Positions 1-8,876 of a stretch of DNA of 64,000 nt are shown one piece after another; position 1 is the stretch's first letter, and the number at the start of each line of letters is the position of its first letter. A program made the position numbers and the translations under genes. Origin of the DNA: Candidatus Aminicenantes bacterium UBA2190 (GTDB lineage: Bacteria > Acidobacteriota > Aminicenantia > UBA2199); NCBI GenBank assembly GCA_002335385.1, contig DCVK01000016.1, positions 7,891 through 71,890 on the forward strand. The letters are read 5' to 3'. The notes beneath the pieces were generated by a model, which was not told the origin of the DNA, did no database searches, and worked only from the letters and a program-made list of their open reading frames with translations.

Positions 1-1159
1 TGCCCCACGAGTGGTCGTGGTAGAAGAGCAGGCGCGAGCTCTGCTGGTTGGTGTAGTAGTAGGTCTGTGCACCTTCGCCCGGGTCGGGCATGTCGGGCAC
101 GTTCTGCGCGCTCACGCCCTTGGGGTACGAGGTCATCTCGCCTGCCGGGGTGATCCACTGGTGCGGCGTGCCGTCGCTGATCCAGGGGGTAACGCCGCCG
201 TGAAGGTGGATCACGGCCCGGTTCTGGGTATACGATTCTCCCATCAGCGGGCCCATGCCGGCGCCCATCAGAGTGGTGTCGACCGGGATAAAGAGATCGC
301 CGGCCGCTCCCGTGCCCAAGCTGTTGGTGAATTTGAGGCGCACGGCCCGGTCCTTCTCGGCGATGATCAGCGGGCCGAGATAATGGAACTGGTTCACGCT
401 GGGATCGGGGGCATTGGTCTGGCGGTAGCCGCGCAGCTTCGTCGGCGGCAGGTCGGTATGCAGTTTTTCATAATAATCGTCCACTTCGAGCTCGTAGTAA
501 TCCGAGCCGGAGTAGGCTGACGCGTTCGGAACAGCAACAGGAATGTACTGCCCAAGGCCATTGGCGTTGGCGCTGCCGAGTCCCGGCAGCCGGTCGATGA
601 ATTTGCGGATGCCGCCGGAAAGGACACCGCCGATGAAGGCGGTGGCATCGGCGTCGGCGCCGGTGGGATCGGTGATCAGCACGATCGGGGCAGTATAGTT
701 GCTGCCGGCGGCGGTCAGGGTGATGCCCCGGATCACGCCGCTGGCGTCGATCGTGGCGCTGGCGGTGGCACCGGACCCGGTTCCGTAATAATCCTCGATG
801 CTCACGACCGGGGCGGTATACCCGCCGCCGCCCTCATTCAAAACGATGGCGGCGATGCCGCCCTTGGGCATCGGGCTGTTGGCGTAGTTGGCCCACGGGC
901 CGAAATAGTGGGGCACTCCGCCGGGGTCGAGCACGGGCGGGATCATCATGTCCGTTTGCGAAAAACGGTCGAGCAGCATCTTTTTGAAACGGAGCGCAGC
1001 TTGCTCCCTGTCAATGGGATCGATCTTCTGCTGGGCCGCATTTGCGCCCGGCTTCCTGGCTTTTTCCTGCGGTGCGGCAGCCTGGCCTGAATTGATGGCC
1101 AGACCGAGAACGATCAGGAACATTGCCAGACAAATGAAACCGATTGCCTTTCTTTTCAT
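1..1159 (-). CDS. Multicopper oxidase, N-terminal part (runs off window)
   Basis: The gene starts at ATG 1159 behind a TAAGGAGG ribosome site and leaves the window at position 1, so only about 386 residues are visible. There is a hydrophobic signal segment (about residues 8-26). Two type 2/3 copper motifs are seen, HLHGG at 318-322 and FYHDH at 379-383, with the spacing of domain 1 of CotA/bilirubin-oxidase-type multicopper oxidases. Such enzymes oxidise Cu(I), metals or phenols in the periplasm. Between signal and cupredoxin fold, residues about 108-178 contain two glycine/tyrosine repeats (GGGGYTAPVV and AGSNYTAPIV, each followed by GA-rich strands) that are not part of the copper domain. 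A sigma54 promoter lies upstream at 1236-1252. Copper oxidation as the in vivo role is inferred from the neighbouring receptor operon. The C-terminal type 1 site is outside the window. Confidence 0.88.
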   Translation of the reverse strand, partial: MKRKAIGFICLAMFLIVLGLAINSGQAAAPQEKARKPGANAAQQKIDPIDREQAALRFKKMLLDRFSQTDMMIPPVLDPGGVPHYFGPWANYANSPMPKGGIAAIVLNEGGGGYTAPVVSIEDYYGTGSGATASATIDASGVIRGITLTAAGSNYTAPIVLITDPTGADADATAFIGGVLSGGIRKFIDRLPGLGSANANGLGQYIPVAVPNASAYSGSDYYELEVDDYYEKLHTDLPPTKLRGYRQTNAPDPSVNQFHYLGPLIIAEKDRAVRLKFTNSLGTGAAGDLFIPVDTTLMGAGMGPLMGESYTQNRAVIHLHGGVTPWISDGTPHQWITPAGEMTSYPKGVSAQNVPDMPDPGEGAQTYYYTNQQSSRLLFYHDHSWG

Positions 1160-1235
1160 TTTTCGTTCCTCCTTATCCAAACGAATCAAAAGCACATCAA
1201 CAAAAAACCACTTTGTCGGTGATCGCAAAACCTGA

Positions 1236-1252
1236 AGCAAATTCAATGCCAA
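1236..1252 (-). promoter_or_regulatory. Sigma54 (-24/-12) promoter of the multicopper oxidase
   Basis: Read on the minus strand the bases are TTGGCATTGAATTTGCT. This matches the RpoN consensus TGGCAY-N5-TTGCW, with the GG and GC elements at the correct 11-base phasing. The predicted start site is near 1225, giving a leader of about 65 nt to ATG 1159. A sigma54-activator gene lies 0.7 kb upstream. Confidence 0.72.
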
Positions 1253-1390
1253 GCGATAAATTTCTCCAAAACGGTGAAAAAAGACCATCCTAGTAGCATA
1301 TCGCCCACCCGGATGAGCCGCGAATGAGGATCGCGAAACAGATCGTCCTGAAAAAAAGGAAATTTCCTATTTGCCAGGAGGGCCGTCTGA

Positions 1391-1762
1391 TCAGTGGCTC
1401 GCCTGGACCATCTTTCTGACGATCTGGTGCAGGCCGGTGTAACTGTCATTCTTCTCGCAGCAAAAACGCGGCCGCAAATGATGGGCCTGCCTCAAGGTGC
1501 TATCCTGCCAATCGGGAAGCACCAGGATGATGCCGATATCCTGGATCAGATCGCCGAGATCCTGCATTTCCCTGAGTTCACTGGCGTTGGCCGCGGCCAG
1601 GACGGCGATGGAATCGGGTTCCACGAATGCGTGCATCCTTTCCCTGAAATCCGCCAGCCGGGTGAAGTGCTCGATCTCCCATCCCGGGGCGGCCGCCAGG
1701 AGCGCGGCTGCCAGCCGCGGGCCTTCGCTGCTGTCCGCAACCTCATAATGGAATATCTGCAT
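1391..1762 (-). CDS. Small degenerate receiver-like protein
   Basis: This is a 123-residue single-domain protein starting at ATG 1762 after a GGAAG ribosome site. Alternating hydrophobic strands and the ILVLPDWQDSTLRQAHHL / LRPRF pattern resemble the second half of a CheY-like receiver fold. The acidic phospho-acceptor after strand 3 is absent (SIAVLAAAN in place of the usual ..LLD..), and the invariant Lys is not obvious. It probably cannot be phosphorylated and may act by protein contact. It lies 0.1 kb downstream of the NtrC-like gene but has its own sigma54-like promoter at 1820-1835. No specific function is recognised; receiver homology is moderately sure. Confidence 0.7.
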   Translation of the reverse strand: MQIFHYEVADSSEGPRLAAALLAAAPGWEIEHFTRLADFRERMHAFVEPDSIAVLAAANASELREMQDLGDLIQDIGIILVLPDWQDSTLRQAHHLRPRFCCEKNDSYTGLHQIVRKMVQASH

Positions 1763-1819
1763 GTTTCACACTTCCGTTGGTGATCACTCAATTGCCGGAA
1801 TGTTTCCAAGAATGTTCAA

Positions 1820-1835
1820 TCAAGAAACATGCCAA
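1820..1835 (-). promoter_or_regulatory. Sigma54-like promoter of the small receiver gene
   Basis: The minus strand reads TTGGCATGTTTCTTGA, a perfect -24 element and a -12 element with A in place of the final C. Seventeen bases (1821-1837) are identical to those at the TonB operon promoter (12813-12829). It lies just past the stop of the NtrC-like gene, with the predicted start about 46 nt before ATG 1762. Confidence 0.6.
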
Positions 1836-1871
1836 TTCCCGGGCCGGGGGAAGCGGCGAGCGGACGAAAAC

Positions 1872-3299
1872 TCAATGGCTCTTCTGGCCGGGCAGCAGTT
1901 GATACTTTTGCAACAGGGCATACAGGCGCGAACGGGACAGGCTGGAAACGCGGCAGGCATCCGCGATGTCGCCGGCGGTGAAGTCCATCAGCTCCTTGAA
2001 GTATTGCTTCTCGGCGGCCGAAACGGCCGTCCGGTGGAATTCCTTCAGCGATAACGGCGTTGCCGGGGCCGGGAGCTGGGCTGCCGGCGCCTCCGGATCT
2101 TTCGCCGGGGACTGGACCCGGTCACGGGCCACCTGGATGCGGATATGGGTGGGCAGGTGCTTGGAGTGGATGACCGATTCTTCGCCGGCGGACAGCAGTG
2201 TTTTTTCCAGGGCCTGGATCAGTTCGCGGATATTCCCCGGCCAAGGGTACTGGCCGGCCACATTCCAGAAATCGGAGGAATATTGCTTGGGGGCCAGGCG
2301 GAAGCGCTGGTACAGTTGGTCCATGTAATGGAGGATCAGATCCTTGATGTCGTCCCGGCGCTCGCGCAGCGGCGGCAGCTTGATCACCAGTGAACGCAGG
2401 CGGAAGAGCAGGTCCTCGCGGAATTTCCCCTGGCGGACCATCAGGTCGAGGTCGCGGTGGGTCGCCACTACCAGCCGGAAATCGCTGGTGACCTCCCTTC
2501 CGCCTCCGACCGGACGAAACCGGTGCTCCTGGATGACCCGCAGGAAGCTTTTTTGCATGGCCAGGGGCAGCTCGCCGATCTCGTCGAGGAACAGCGTCCC
2601 CTTGTCGGCCTGCTTGATCAGCCCGTCCTGGCTGGCATAGGCCCCGGTGAAGGAACCGCGCGCATGCCCGAACAGGACGCTCTCCACCAGTGTTTCCGGC
2701 AGCGCCGTGCAGTCGACGACCACGAAACTGCCCTGGCTCCTGAGGCTGTTGGCGTGGATGGCCTTGGCGAAGAGTTCCTTGCCGGTCCCGGTCTCACCGG
2801 TGAGGATGACATTGACGTCGCTTTGCGCCGCCTGCGCCAGGAGACCGAGGCTGGCCGCCAGGGGCTTCGAATTGCCGATGATTTCCCTCCTGTCCAGAAG
2901 CAGCGAGGATCTGCGGAGTCCCTTTTCGCTCCGATAGTCCAGGATCTGGTCGATGTGCAGCTGGATGAGCGCCGGCGATACAGGGGCGGCGATATAATCC
3001 CAGGCGCCGTTGGCGATGGCCTGCTCCGCCTCGTCGGGACTGCCTTGCGTGGTGGTGATAACGATCTCCGGGGAGAACTCGTTGACCTTGATCTTCGCTA
3101 TGCCTTCTACGCCGCTGCCGTCGGGGAGCCGCGCTTCCAGGAACACAAGGGCAAAGGCGCCGGATGTGATCTTCTGCAGCCCCTCGCTGAGGGTATGGGC
3201 ACAGCTGGGGGCATGTCCCATCTGGCTCACCGTATCGAGGATCATCTGGCAGCTCTGCCGGTCAGTGTGAATGACCAGGATGTTTTCCGACGCCTTCAT
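1872..3299 (-). CDS. NtrC-family sigma54-dependent activator with non-canonical receiver
   Basis: The 475-residue protein starts at ATG 3299 after AGGGGAG; a longer frame to 3422 only overlaps the upstream gene. Domains in order: receiver (about 5-120), AAA+ sigma54-interaction domain (about 138-370) and Fis-type helix-turn-helix (about 425-470). The AAA+ domain has Walker A GETGTGKE (168-175), GSFTGA (215-220, a GAFTGA variant) and Walker B TLFLDE (235-240), so ATPase and sigma54 contact look intact. In the receiver the phospho-acceptor Asp is Glu55 (LVFLEARLPDG; codon GAA at 3135-3137) and the conserved Lys before Pro is Ala105. Phosphorylation is therefore unlikely, and Glu may mimic the active state. 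It lies 31 bp after the membrane sensor gene, probably one transcript. Likely targets are the three sigma54 promoters nearby (inference). Confidence 0.92.
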   Translation of the reverse strand: MKASENILVIHTDRQSCQMILDTVSQMGHAPSCAHTLSEGLQKITSGAFALVFLEARLPDGSGVEGIAKIKVNEFSPEIVITTTQGSPDEAEQAIANGAWDYIAAPVSPALIQLHIDQILDYRSEKGLRRSSLLLDRREIIGNSKPLAASLGLLAQAAQSDVNVILTGETGTGKELFAKAIHANSLRSQGSFVVVDCTALPETLVESVLFGHARGSFTGAYASQDGLIKQADKGTLFLDEIGELPLAMQKSFLRVIQEHRFRPVGGGREVTSDFRLVVATHRDLDLMVRQGKFREDLLFRLRSLVIKLPPLRERRDDIKDLILHYMDQLYQRFRLAPKQYSSDFWNVAGQYPWPGNIRELIQALEKTLLSAGEESVIHSKHLPTHIRIQVARDRVQSPAKDPEAPAAQLPAPATPLSLKEFHRTAVSAAEKQYFKELMDFTAGDIADACRVSSLSRSRLYALLQKYQLLPGQKSH

Positions 3300-3330
3300 G
3301 ATCTCCCCTTTCGGGTTGGAGCTTGGTTTC

Positions 3331-6096
3331 TCATGGCGTACGGCGCCAGTTCTCCGCTGCCCCCTGGCGGTCGCTGATGTCCATGCAGATCCCGAGCATC
3401 TGCACGGGCTGGCCTTGTTCATTATAGACGCCGGCGCCCACGGCGTTGATCCAGCGGACCCGCCCGTCCGGCAGCACGACGCGGTAGTTGCTGTCCAGGA
3501 ATGAATGTGCTTTCAGCGCCCGCTCGATGCGCAGTCCGGCCTCTTCCCGGTCCTCAGGGTGCAGCACCGCCCGCCAAGCCGCAAATGAGGCGGTGCTGGT
3601 CTTGGCATCGAGTCCGAGCAGCTCGAACATCTGCGCCGACCAGACGATCCGGCCGCTGGCGACGTCCCAGTCCCACGTACCCGCCTTGCCGGCATGCAGC
3701 GCCATTTCCAGGCGTCTGGACGTGGTCTGCAGCTCCTTCTTCTTGCTGATGAGTTCGCTGATGTCGTCGAAGATGGCGAACACCTGGTAGGGGACGGTCT
3801 CTCCAGGCAGGAACTGCGGTATGGCGCTGACCTTGAGCCAGCGGATCGCTTCGCACTTGGGATCGTAAATGCCAATGATAACGTCATTCACCTCCTGCCC
3901 GGTGCGCTGGGCGACCGGGATCGGGTGCTCCGGGCCGGGGAAATCGGAGCCGTCTTCGCGGACGGCTTTCCAGCGGGGGTCCAGCGATGTCAGTCCCAGC
4001 ATCTGATCCAGCGTCAGGCCCACGATCCTTTCGGCGGCGGGATTGGCGCTAATGATCTTCCCGTCGGCTCCCTGGTACACCACCCCCAGGGGCATGGATT
4101 CGAACAGGGTGCGGAATTTCAATTCGCTCTCCAGCAGAGCCGTTTCGGCCAGATGCTGCTTCATTTCCCGGTCCAGGGCATCCAGCGCGAAGCCGAGGTC
4201 GTTGACCACCTCTTCCAGCAGGCCCACCTGGGCGCGATCGAAGTAATCCTTCTCCCCGGCATACATCATCAGGGCGCCGATGCATTCGCCCTGGAAACGC
4301 AGGGGCAGGGCGGCCGAGGAGCGGTAGATGCGCCGGGTGGCGTCCCCGCGCCAGGGGGCCATTCTTTCGTCGCTGCCGATGTCGTTGCAAACGACCAGCC
4401 GGTTCTCGCGGATGGCCGTCCCGGTCGGGCCCCGGCCCGTGGGCACATCATCGATCGAGATGGAAATGTGGTTCAGGTATCCGGCGACCTGGCCGGACTG
4501 GCAGGCGGGACGCACGGTCCGGCTCGGCTTGTCGACCAGCCCGATCCAGGCCATGCGCATGTCCCCGGCGGCGACAGTCGCTTCGCAGACGTCCTGGAAC
4601 AGCCGGCGGCGGTCCCTGGCCCTGATGATGGCCTGGTTGACCTGGCTGCGCACGGCGAGCAGCCGGTTGGCGTTCCGGAGCCGGATCTCGGCCGCCTTGC
4701 GTTCGCCGATATCACGGATGATGTTCTGGAAATATCTCTTGTCCTCGATCACGATCGCCCGGGCGCTGACCTCGACCGGGAATACCGAGCCGTCCTTCCG
4801 CTGCTGCCGGGTCTCGAAGAACATCCCGCCGCCCTCCTGCATCTGCTGCATCCGCGCCGCCAGCCTGTCCCGTTCAGCGGGAATGACCAGGTCACCCAGC
4901 GTCATTTTCAGCAGCGTCTCCCGGTCCAGGTCGTAGGCGACCTGGGCGCTGTCGCTGGCCTCCAGAATGTTCCCCTGGTCGTCGCAGAGCAGGATGATGT
5001 CATTGGCATAGCGGGTCAGGTAGTCGAACTGCTTTCCCAGGGCCTGCTTCTGCCTTTCCGTTTCGAGCTGCTGCCGGCGGAAGATGGCGTCCCGGCGCTG
5101 CCACAGGAAAAGGACGAGCAAGGCGCTGGCCAGGATCAGGGCCAGGATGGCCGCCAGAACCCCCAGAGCGGTACGGCGGACCGGCTCTTCGACCTCGTTA
5201 CGGTCGACCTTGACCACGAAGAACCATGGCATTCCGGGGACGGGCCGGCTCACCGACCAGACGGGGACGCCGCGATAGTCGTGGCCGGCGAAAGCTCCGA
5301 AGTTGCCGCGAACGGCCTGGGCGGCGGGAAGTTGCGGCTGGATGGGCAGGCGCATCTGCATGGCCGCCCCCCGGCGGTGGCGCAATTCGTTCAGGAACAG
5401 CACGGAATCGCCCTCGCGCTTCACCAGCAGGGTCTCGGCCGTGAGGCTGGGCGTGGGCCAGGATTGGATCAGGGGGAAAAGGAAGCCGGCCGGGTCGATG
5501 CGCAGGAAGACGAACCCGCTGACGGCATCCGCCGCCAGCAGCGGCACCACCAGGTCCATGTGGATTGCGGACACGTTGCTGGAACGGTGCAGGTCGGAAA
5601 TGCTCGCCGTTTTCTGCTGCCGGACCGCTTCGATCTGCGCCCGCCCCTCGCTGCCAATCACCGGAAAGGGCCCTTCCAGCGCCAGGGCGATCTCCCCGGC
5701 GGCGTCGACCAGCAGGACGTTCTGGTAATGGTAGCCGCTGCGCAGGGCCTGCATCCAGTCGAGGACTGCCGCGCGGCGCGGCGCGGAGGAACGATCGCTC
5801 AGGAACGCCAGCAACTCCGCTCGGCAACTGGGGTTGGTCTCGATCTGCCGGGCATTCCCCATCCGCTCCCCCAGCCAGTTCTGCAATTCCCTGCCCTTCA
5901 GGTCGGCGATCGCCTGCAACTTGACGATCTCCTCACTGACTACGCCCTTCTTCAGCTGCTGATAATAGAAATTTCCCAGCCAGACGATGGCCGCGGAAAC
6001 GACCAGGAAGACGGCCGGCAGTGCCCAAGGCGAATGCCTGATCCGATCCGGAATCACGTGGCGCGTCCCGATCTCCTGGGTCATGGCCTTCTCCAT
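3331..6096 (-). CDS. Membrane PAS/GAF sensor protein lacking a kinase domain
   Basis: This 921-residue protein (ATG 6096; ATG 6084 has a better placed GGAG) has two membrane segments (about 24-44 and 310-335) enclosing a roughly 260-residue periplasmic sensing region of Cache-like layout. PAS (about 355-475), GAF (about 490-650), PAS (about 665-785) and PAS/PAC (about 795-915) domains follow. The chain ends right after the last PAC motif (GICMDISDRQ). No HisKA, HATPase, GGDEF, EAL or methyl-accepting domain follows in any frame, because the regulator begins 31 bp later. In typical proteins of this build a histidine kinase would come next. It may pass its signal by direct contact to the adjacent regulator, or it may be a truncated kinase. 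The ligand is unknown. Confidence 0.9.
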   Translation of the reverse strand: MEKAMTQEIGTRHVIPDRIRHSPWALPAVFLVVSAAIVWLGNFYYQQLKKGVVSEEIVKLQAIADLKGRELQNWLGERMGNARQIETNPSCRAELLAFLSDRSSAPRRAAVLDWMQALRSGYHYQNVLLVDAAGEIALALEGPFPVIGSEGRAQIEAVRQQKTASISDLHRSSNVSAIHMDLVVPLLAADAVSGFVFLRIDPAGFLFPLIQSWPTPSLTAETLLVKREGDSVLFLNELRHRRGAAMQMRLPIQPQLPAAQAVRGNFGAFAGHDYRGVPVWSVSRPVPGMPWFFVVKVDRNEVEEPVRRTALGVLAAILALILASALLVLFLWQRRDAIFRRQQLETERQKQALGKQFDYLTRYANDIILLCDDQGNILEASDSAQVAYDLDRETLLKMTLGDLVIPAERDRLAARMQQMQEGGGMFFETRQQRKDGSVFPVEVSARAIVIEDKRYFQNIIRDIGERKAAEIRLRNANRLLAVRSQVNQAIIRARDRRRLFQDVCEATVAAGDMRMAWIGLVDKPSRTVRPACQSGQVAGYLNHISISIDDVPTGRGPTGTAIRENRLVVCNDIGSDERMAPWRGDATRRIYRSSAALPLRFQGECIGALMMYAGEKDYFDRAQVGLLEEVVNDLGFALDALDREMKQHLAETALLESELKFRTLFESMPLGVVYQGADGKIISANPAAERIVGLTLDQMLGLTSLDPRWKAVREDGSDFPGPEHPIPVAQRTGQEVNDVIIGIYDPKCEAIRWLKVSAIPQFLPGETVPYQVFAIFDDISELISKKKELQTTSRRLEMALHAGKAGTWDWDVASGRIVWSAQMFELLGLDAKTSTASFAAWRAVLHPEDREEAGLRIERALKAHSFLDSNYRVVLPDGRVRWINAVGAGVYNEQGQPVQMLGICMDISDRQGAAENWRRTP

Positions 6097-6315
6097 TTTT
6101 CAGAGCTCCGTTTCGCTAATTTACAAAATCCGCCCTTCGTTGTCAATAAAAAAATATTTCTGCCTGTTTCCGTCCTGCGCACGCCTCAAGCCGGCCGATC
6201 TGTTTTCCCAAGGTCCGCGCAAGGCCAAGTGCCTGATCACGTTCCCAGGGCAGAGACGGCAGGGGGAGGCGCGTTTCGTTCCGGAGCGCCGGCGGTCACG
6301 CCCGGGCCAGCAAGG

Positions 6316-7002
6316 CTAGGCCATGCGCCCGTCGAGCAGGGTGATGGTGCGCCGGGCCCGGGCGGCCATGCGCGGGTTGTGCGTCACCAGCAGAACCGTC
6401 ATGCCCTCCTTCTCGTTCAGGGTCTTGAAAATGTCACCGATCTCCTCGCCGTGGCGGGAGTCCAGGTTTCCCGTCGGTTCGTCGGCCAGCAGGATCTCCG
6501 GCTTGTTGACCAGGGCGCGGGCGATGGCCACCCGCTGCATCTCGCCCCCGGACAGTTCGCCCGGCCGGTGGCGGAGGCGTTTCTCCAGCCCCAGGAAGCG
6601 GATGATGGGCATGGGATCGGCGGCGGCGCCCGGCTTGCGGAAGAAGGCGAAAGGCATGACGATGTTCTCGTACAGGGTCAGGGTGGGAACCAGATAAAAA
6701 CGCTGGAAGACGTAGCCGAAGACGCGGCGCCGGATCCGGGTCAGCGCCGCCTCCGACAATCCCCGGCCGCCGCGCAGGACCTCTTCGCCGCCGACGCGCA
6801 GGCTGCCGGAGGTGGCGTTGTCCAGGCAGCCCAGCAGGTTGATCAGCGTGCTCTTGCCCGAACCCGAGGGCCCGATGAAGGAAATGAATTCACCCCTGGC
6901 CACGCGCAGCGAGATGCCGTCGACGGCCACGATCTCTTCGCTGCCGCGGCGGTACACCTTGCGCAGGTCCCGGGCTTCGAGGGCCGGTGTGTCTTCGACC
7001 AT
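6316..7002 (-). CDS. ABC transporter ATP-binding protein (LolD/MacB type)
   Basis: A 228-residue ATPase. ATG 7002 is preferred to a TTG at 7008 because the AGGGGG site then has normal spacing. Walker A GPSGSGKST, Q-loop (YVFQRFYLVP), signature LSGGEMQRVAIARAL, Walker B ILLADEP and the switch His (LLVTHNPR) are all present, so it should be an active nucleotide-binding subunit. The ETGNLDS-like segment is typical of the LolD/MacB/FtsE clade. It follows the permease gene after 2 bp, consistent with translational coupling, and is last in the six-gene operon starting at the TonB receptor. It likely powers a MacB/LolCDE-type mechanotransmission transporter at the inner membrane; the substrate is unknown. 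Confidence 0.93.
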   Translation of the reverse strand: MVEDTPALEARDLRKVYRRGSEEIVAVDGISLRVARGEFISFIGPSGSGKSTLINLLGCLDNATSGSLRVGGEEVLRGGRGLSEAALTRIRRRVFGYVFQRFYLVPTLTLYENIVMPFAFFRKPGAAADPMPIIRFLGLEKRLRHRPGELSGGEMQRVAIARALVNKPEILLADEPTGNLDSRHGEEIGDIFKTLNEKEGMTVLLVTHNPRMAARARRTITLLDGRMA

Positions 7003-7004
7003 GG

Positions 7005-8201
7005 TCAATCCCCCTCGCTGCGGATCGATTCCAGCGGCCGCACCCGCGCCGCCCGCCAGGCCGGATACATGCCGCTGACCAGGCCGATGCCGAGCACGAC
7101 GGCGAACGTCGTCACCATCAGCGGCACGTCGATCAGGATCAGCCTGCCGGTCGGGGTATAGGGCAGGAGGCGGCGGATGAGCAGGTCGGTGACCTGCGCC
7201 AGGCCGAAAGCCAGGGCCAGCCCCAGCGCGCCTCCCAGCAGGCAGAGGATGATGGTCTCGGTCCAGATCATGCGGAACACGTCCTTGGGCATCGCCCCCA
7301 TGCTTTTCATGATGCCGATCTCCTGGAAGCGCTCGAAGACCGACATCAGGATGGTGTTGATCACCCCCACCATGGCGATGAGGATGGCGATGACCGCGAT
7401 GGAAAGCACCATCACCTTGGCCGTCGCCACCAGGCTCATGATGGTGTTCTTCACCTGGGCCATGGAGACCACCTGGACGTCCGGCAGGTCGTACAGCCGG
7501 TTTTCCAGGGCGGCGGTGTCCGCCTTGCGGTCCACCTTGATGCCCACCGCGGTCAGTTTGCCCTGCTGGCCGAACTCTTTCTGCAGCATGCGGATGGGGA
7601 CGAAGATCGTGCCGTCGTCCTGGGTGCCCGAGCGTTCCAGGATGCCCACGACCGTCAGTTCGATGTTCTTGTCGGGGATGAGCATCTTGTCGCCCACCTC
7701 CCGCTGCTCGAGCTCGGCCGCCTCGTAGCCCAGCACGGCCACGCGCGCCGCCGGGTCCGTGAACCAGCCGCCCTGCTTGAACTTCAGGAACGACTTCATG
7801 CCCGGGAAAGTGGCCGGGTCGATGCCGAGGTAGGCGTCGATGGCGCCGCTGTCGCCGCGGTCGGGGTCGAATACGGCCTGCATGAGCATCGGCGTCACGC
7901 TGTCGACTTCGCGCTGCAAAAGGATGTCGTCGATGACGCTCTCGCTCATGTAGCGCAACCCCGTGCCGCCCTTGAGCATCAGCGTCGCCGCTTCGTAGGG
8001 GCAGCCCTTGGCCGTGAGCAGCACCTGAAATCCCATGTTGTCGATGTCTTTTTTCAGCGCCGCGTCATAGCCGCGGTTGAAGCCGAGCAGGCTGGCCAGG
8101 ACCCAGGCCGACAGCCCGATGCCGACGACCGTCAGGACGCTGCGCGTGCGCTTGCGCAGCAGGTTTTTCGCGGCGATCTGGTAAAGCGAAAGCTTTTTCA
8201 T
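7005..8201 (-). CDS. ABC transporter permease (MacB/FtsX family)
   Basis: A 398-residue permease with one N-terminal membrane helix (about 21-43), a periplasmic domain of about 230 residues, and three C-terminal helices (about 275-300, 325-350, 365-390). This is the MacB/LolC/FtsX topology. The start ATG 8201 overlaps the stop of the lipoprotein gene as ATGA. The periplasmic domain contains a conserved-looking GCPYEAATLMLKGG segment with a lone Cys. Members use ATP hydrolysis to move a periplasmic domain rather than passing substrate through the membrane. Acting on the adjacent lipoprotein or on periplasmic metal traffic is inferred from context only. Confidence 0.9.
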   Translation of the reverse strand: MKKLSLYQIAAKNLLRKRTRSVLTVVGIGLSAWVLASLLGFNRGYDAALKKDIDNMGFQVLLTAKGCPYEAATLMLKGGTGLRYMSESVIDDILLQREVDSVTPMLMQAVFDPDRGDSGAIDAYLGIDPATFPGMKSFLKFKQGGWFTDPAARVAVLGYEAAELEQREVGDKMLIPDKNIELTVVGILERSGTQDDGTIFVPIRMLQKEFGQQGKLTAVGIKVDRKADTAALENRLYDLPDVQVVSMAQVKNTIMSLVATAKVMVLSIAVIAILIAMVGVINTILMSVFERFQEIGIMKSMGAMPKDVFRMIWTETIILCLLGGALGLALAFGLAQVTDLLIRRLLPYTPTGRLILIDVPLMVTTFAVVLGIGLVSGMYPAWRAARVRPLESIRSEGD

Positions 8202-8839
8202 GCGCCCGGCTCCTTGGCCAGGAAGCGGTTGCCCAGAAGGAACTCGTCGCAGAGGATCAGGTTCTTCTTGACTGCGCGCAGGGTGGCGCGGAAATCGTCC
8301 TCGGCCTTGGGTGACGGGTTCCGGATGGCGGCGATCGGGCTGCCCGGGCCGGCCCGCCCGGACGCCACGTCGTAACCGTCAAAATCGCGCAGGTTCAACC
8401 CGATGAACTGCCGTCCGAATTCCGGCGCGCGCAGCAGGCGCGCCTGGTTGTTGGTGAGCTTCTGGAAGTAGAAGGCCAGGATGCGTCCCTCGCTGTCGAG
8501 CGCCAGGATGGGCTGGATGCCGCCGTAACGGCCCTTCTGGTTGACGCCGTGGATGTAGCCAATTGTCTCCTGGCCCCTGAAAATGCGGTACAGCGTGTAG
8601 GGCACGTCGGCGGTCTCGAAAAGGCCCTTGAACGAGTCGCCCAGCCGGCGCTCCACCTGCTGCAGCAGCGCGGCGCCTCCCCGGCCGAGGATGGAGGCGT
8701 AGATCGTCCGATAGCCGGTGGACTGAGGAAAAAGGCGCTTCACGTCGCGGTCGGGGTCATTGAGCTCGCAGCCGACCGCCGCCAGCAGCGGCAGGACGCA
8801 CAGGAGGAAGACGCCCGCCGCGGCCGCCCATTTTTTCAT
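8198..8839 (-). CDS. FMN_bind-like lipoprotein
   Basis: A 213-residue protein with a signal peptide ending in a lipobox-like LLAAVGC (Cys about 24), so probably a membrane-anchored periplasmic lipoprotein. The segment GYIHGVNQKGRYGGIQPILA followed by LDSEGRILAFYFQKLTNN resembles the core of FMN_bind domains. The later YDVASGRAGPGSPIAAIRN aligns with the usual D..SGAT..S..V flavinylation region. The SGAT motif itself is SGRA here, so the acceptor Thr is missing. It may be a structural relative that does not bind flavin covalently. It is coupled to the permease by an ATGA overlap. The FMN_bind assignment is moderate. Confidence 0.68.
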   Translation of the reverse strand: MKKWAAAAGVFLLCVLPLLAAVGCELNDPDRDVKRLFPQSTGYRTIYASILGRGGAALLQQVERRLGDSFKGLFETADVPYTLYRIFRGQETIGYIHGVNQKGRYGGIQPILALDSEGRILAFYFQKLTNNQARLLRAPEFGRQFIGLNLRDFDGYDVASGRAGPGSPIAAIRNPSPKAEDDFRATLRAVKKNLILCDEFLLGNRFLAKEPGA

Positions 8840-8876
8840 CGGTCGTCCCTGCTCATGACGGGTTTCTCCTTGGCCG

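Noticed and set aside
3694..7161. Long open frame on the plus strand across the sensor gene
   Set aside because: It is antisense to clearly recognisable coding (PAS/GAF sensor and ABC ATPase); GC-rich codon bias leaves such frames open. It has no motif or ribosome site.
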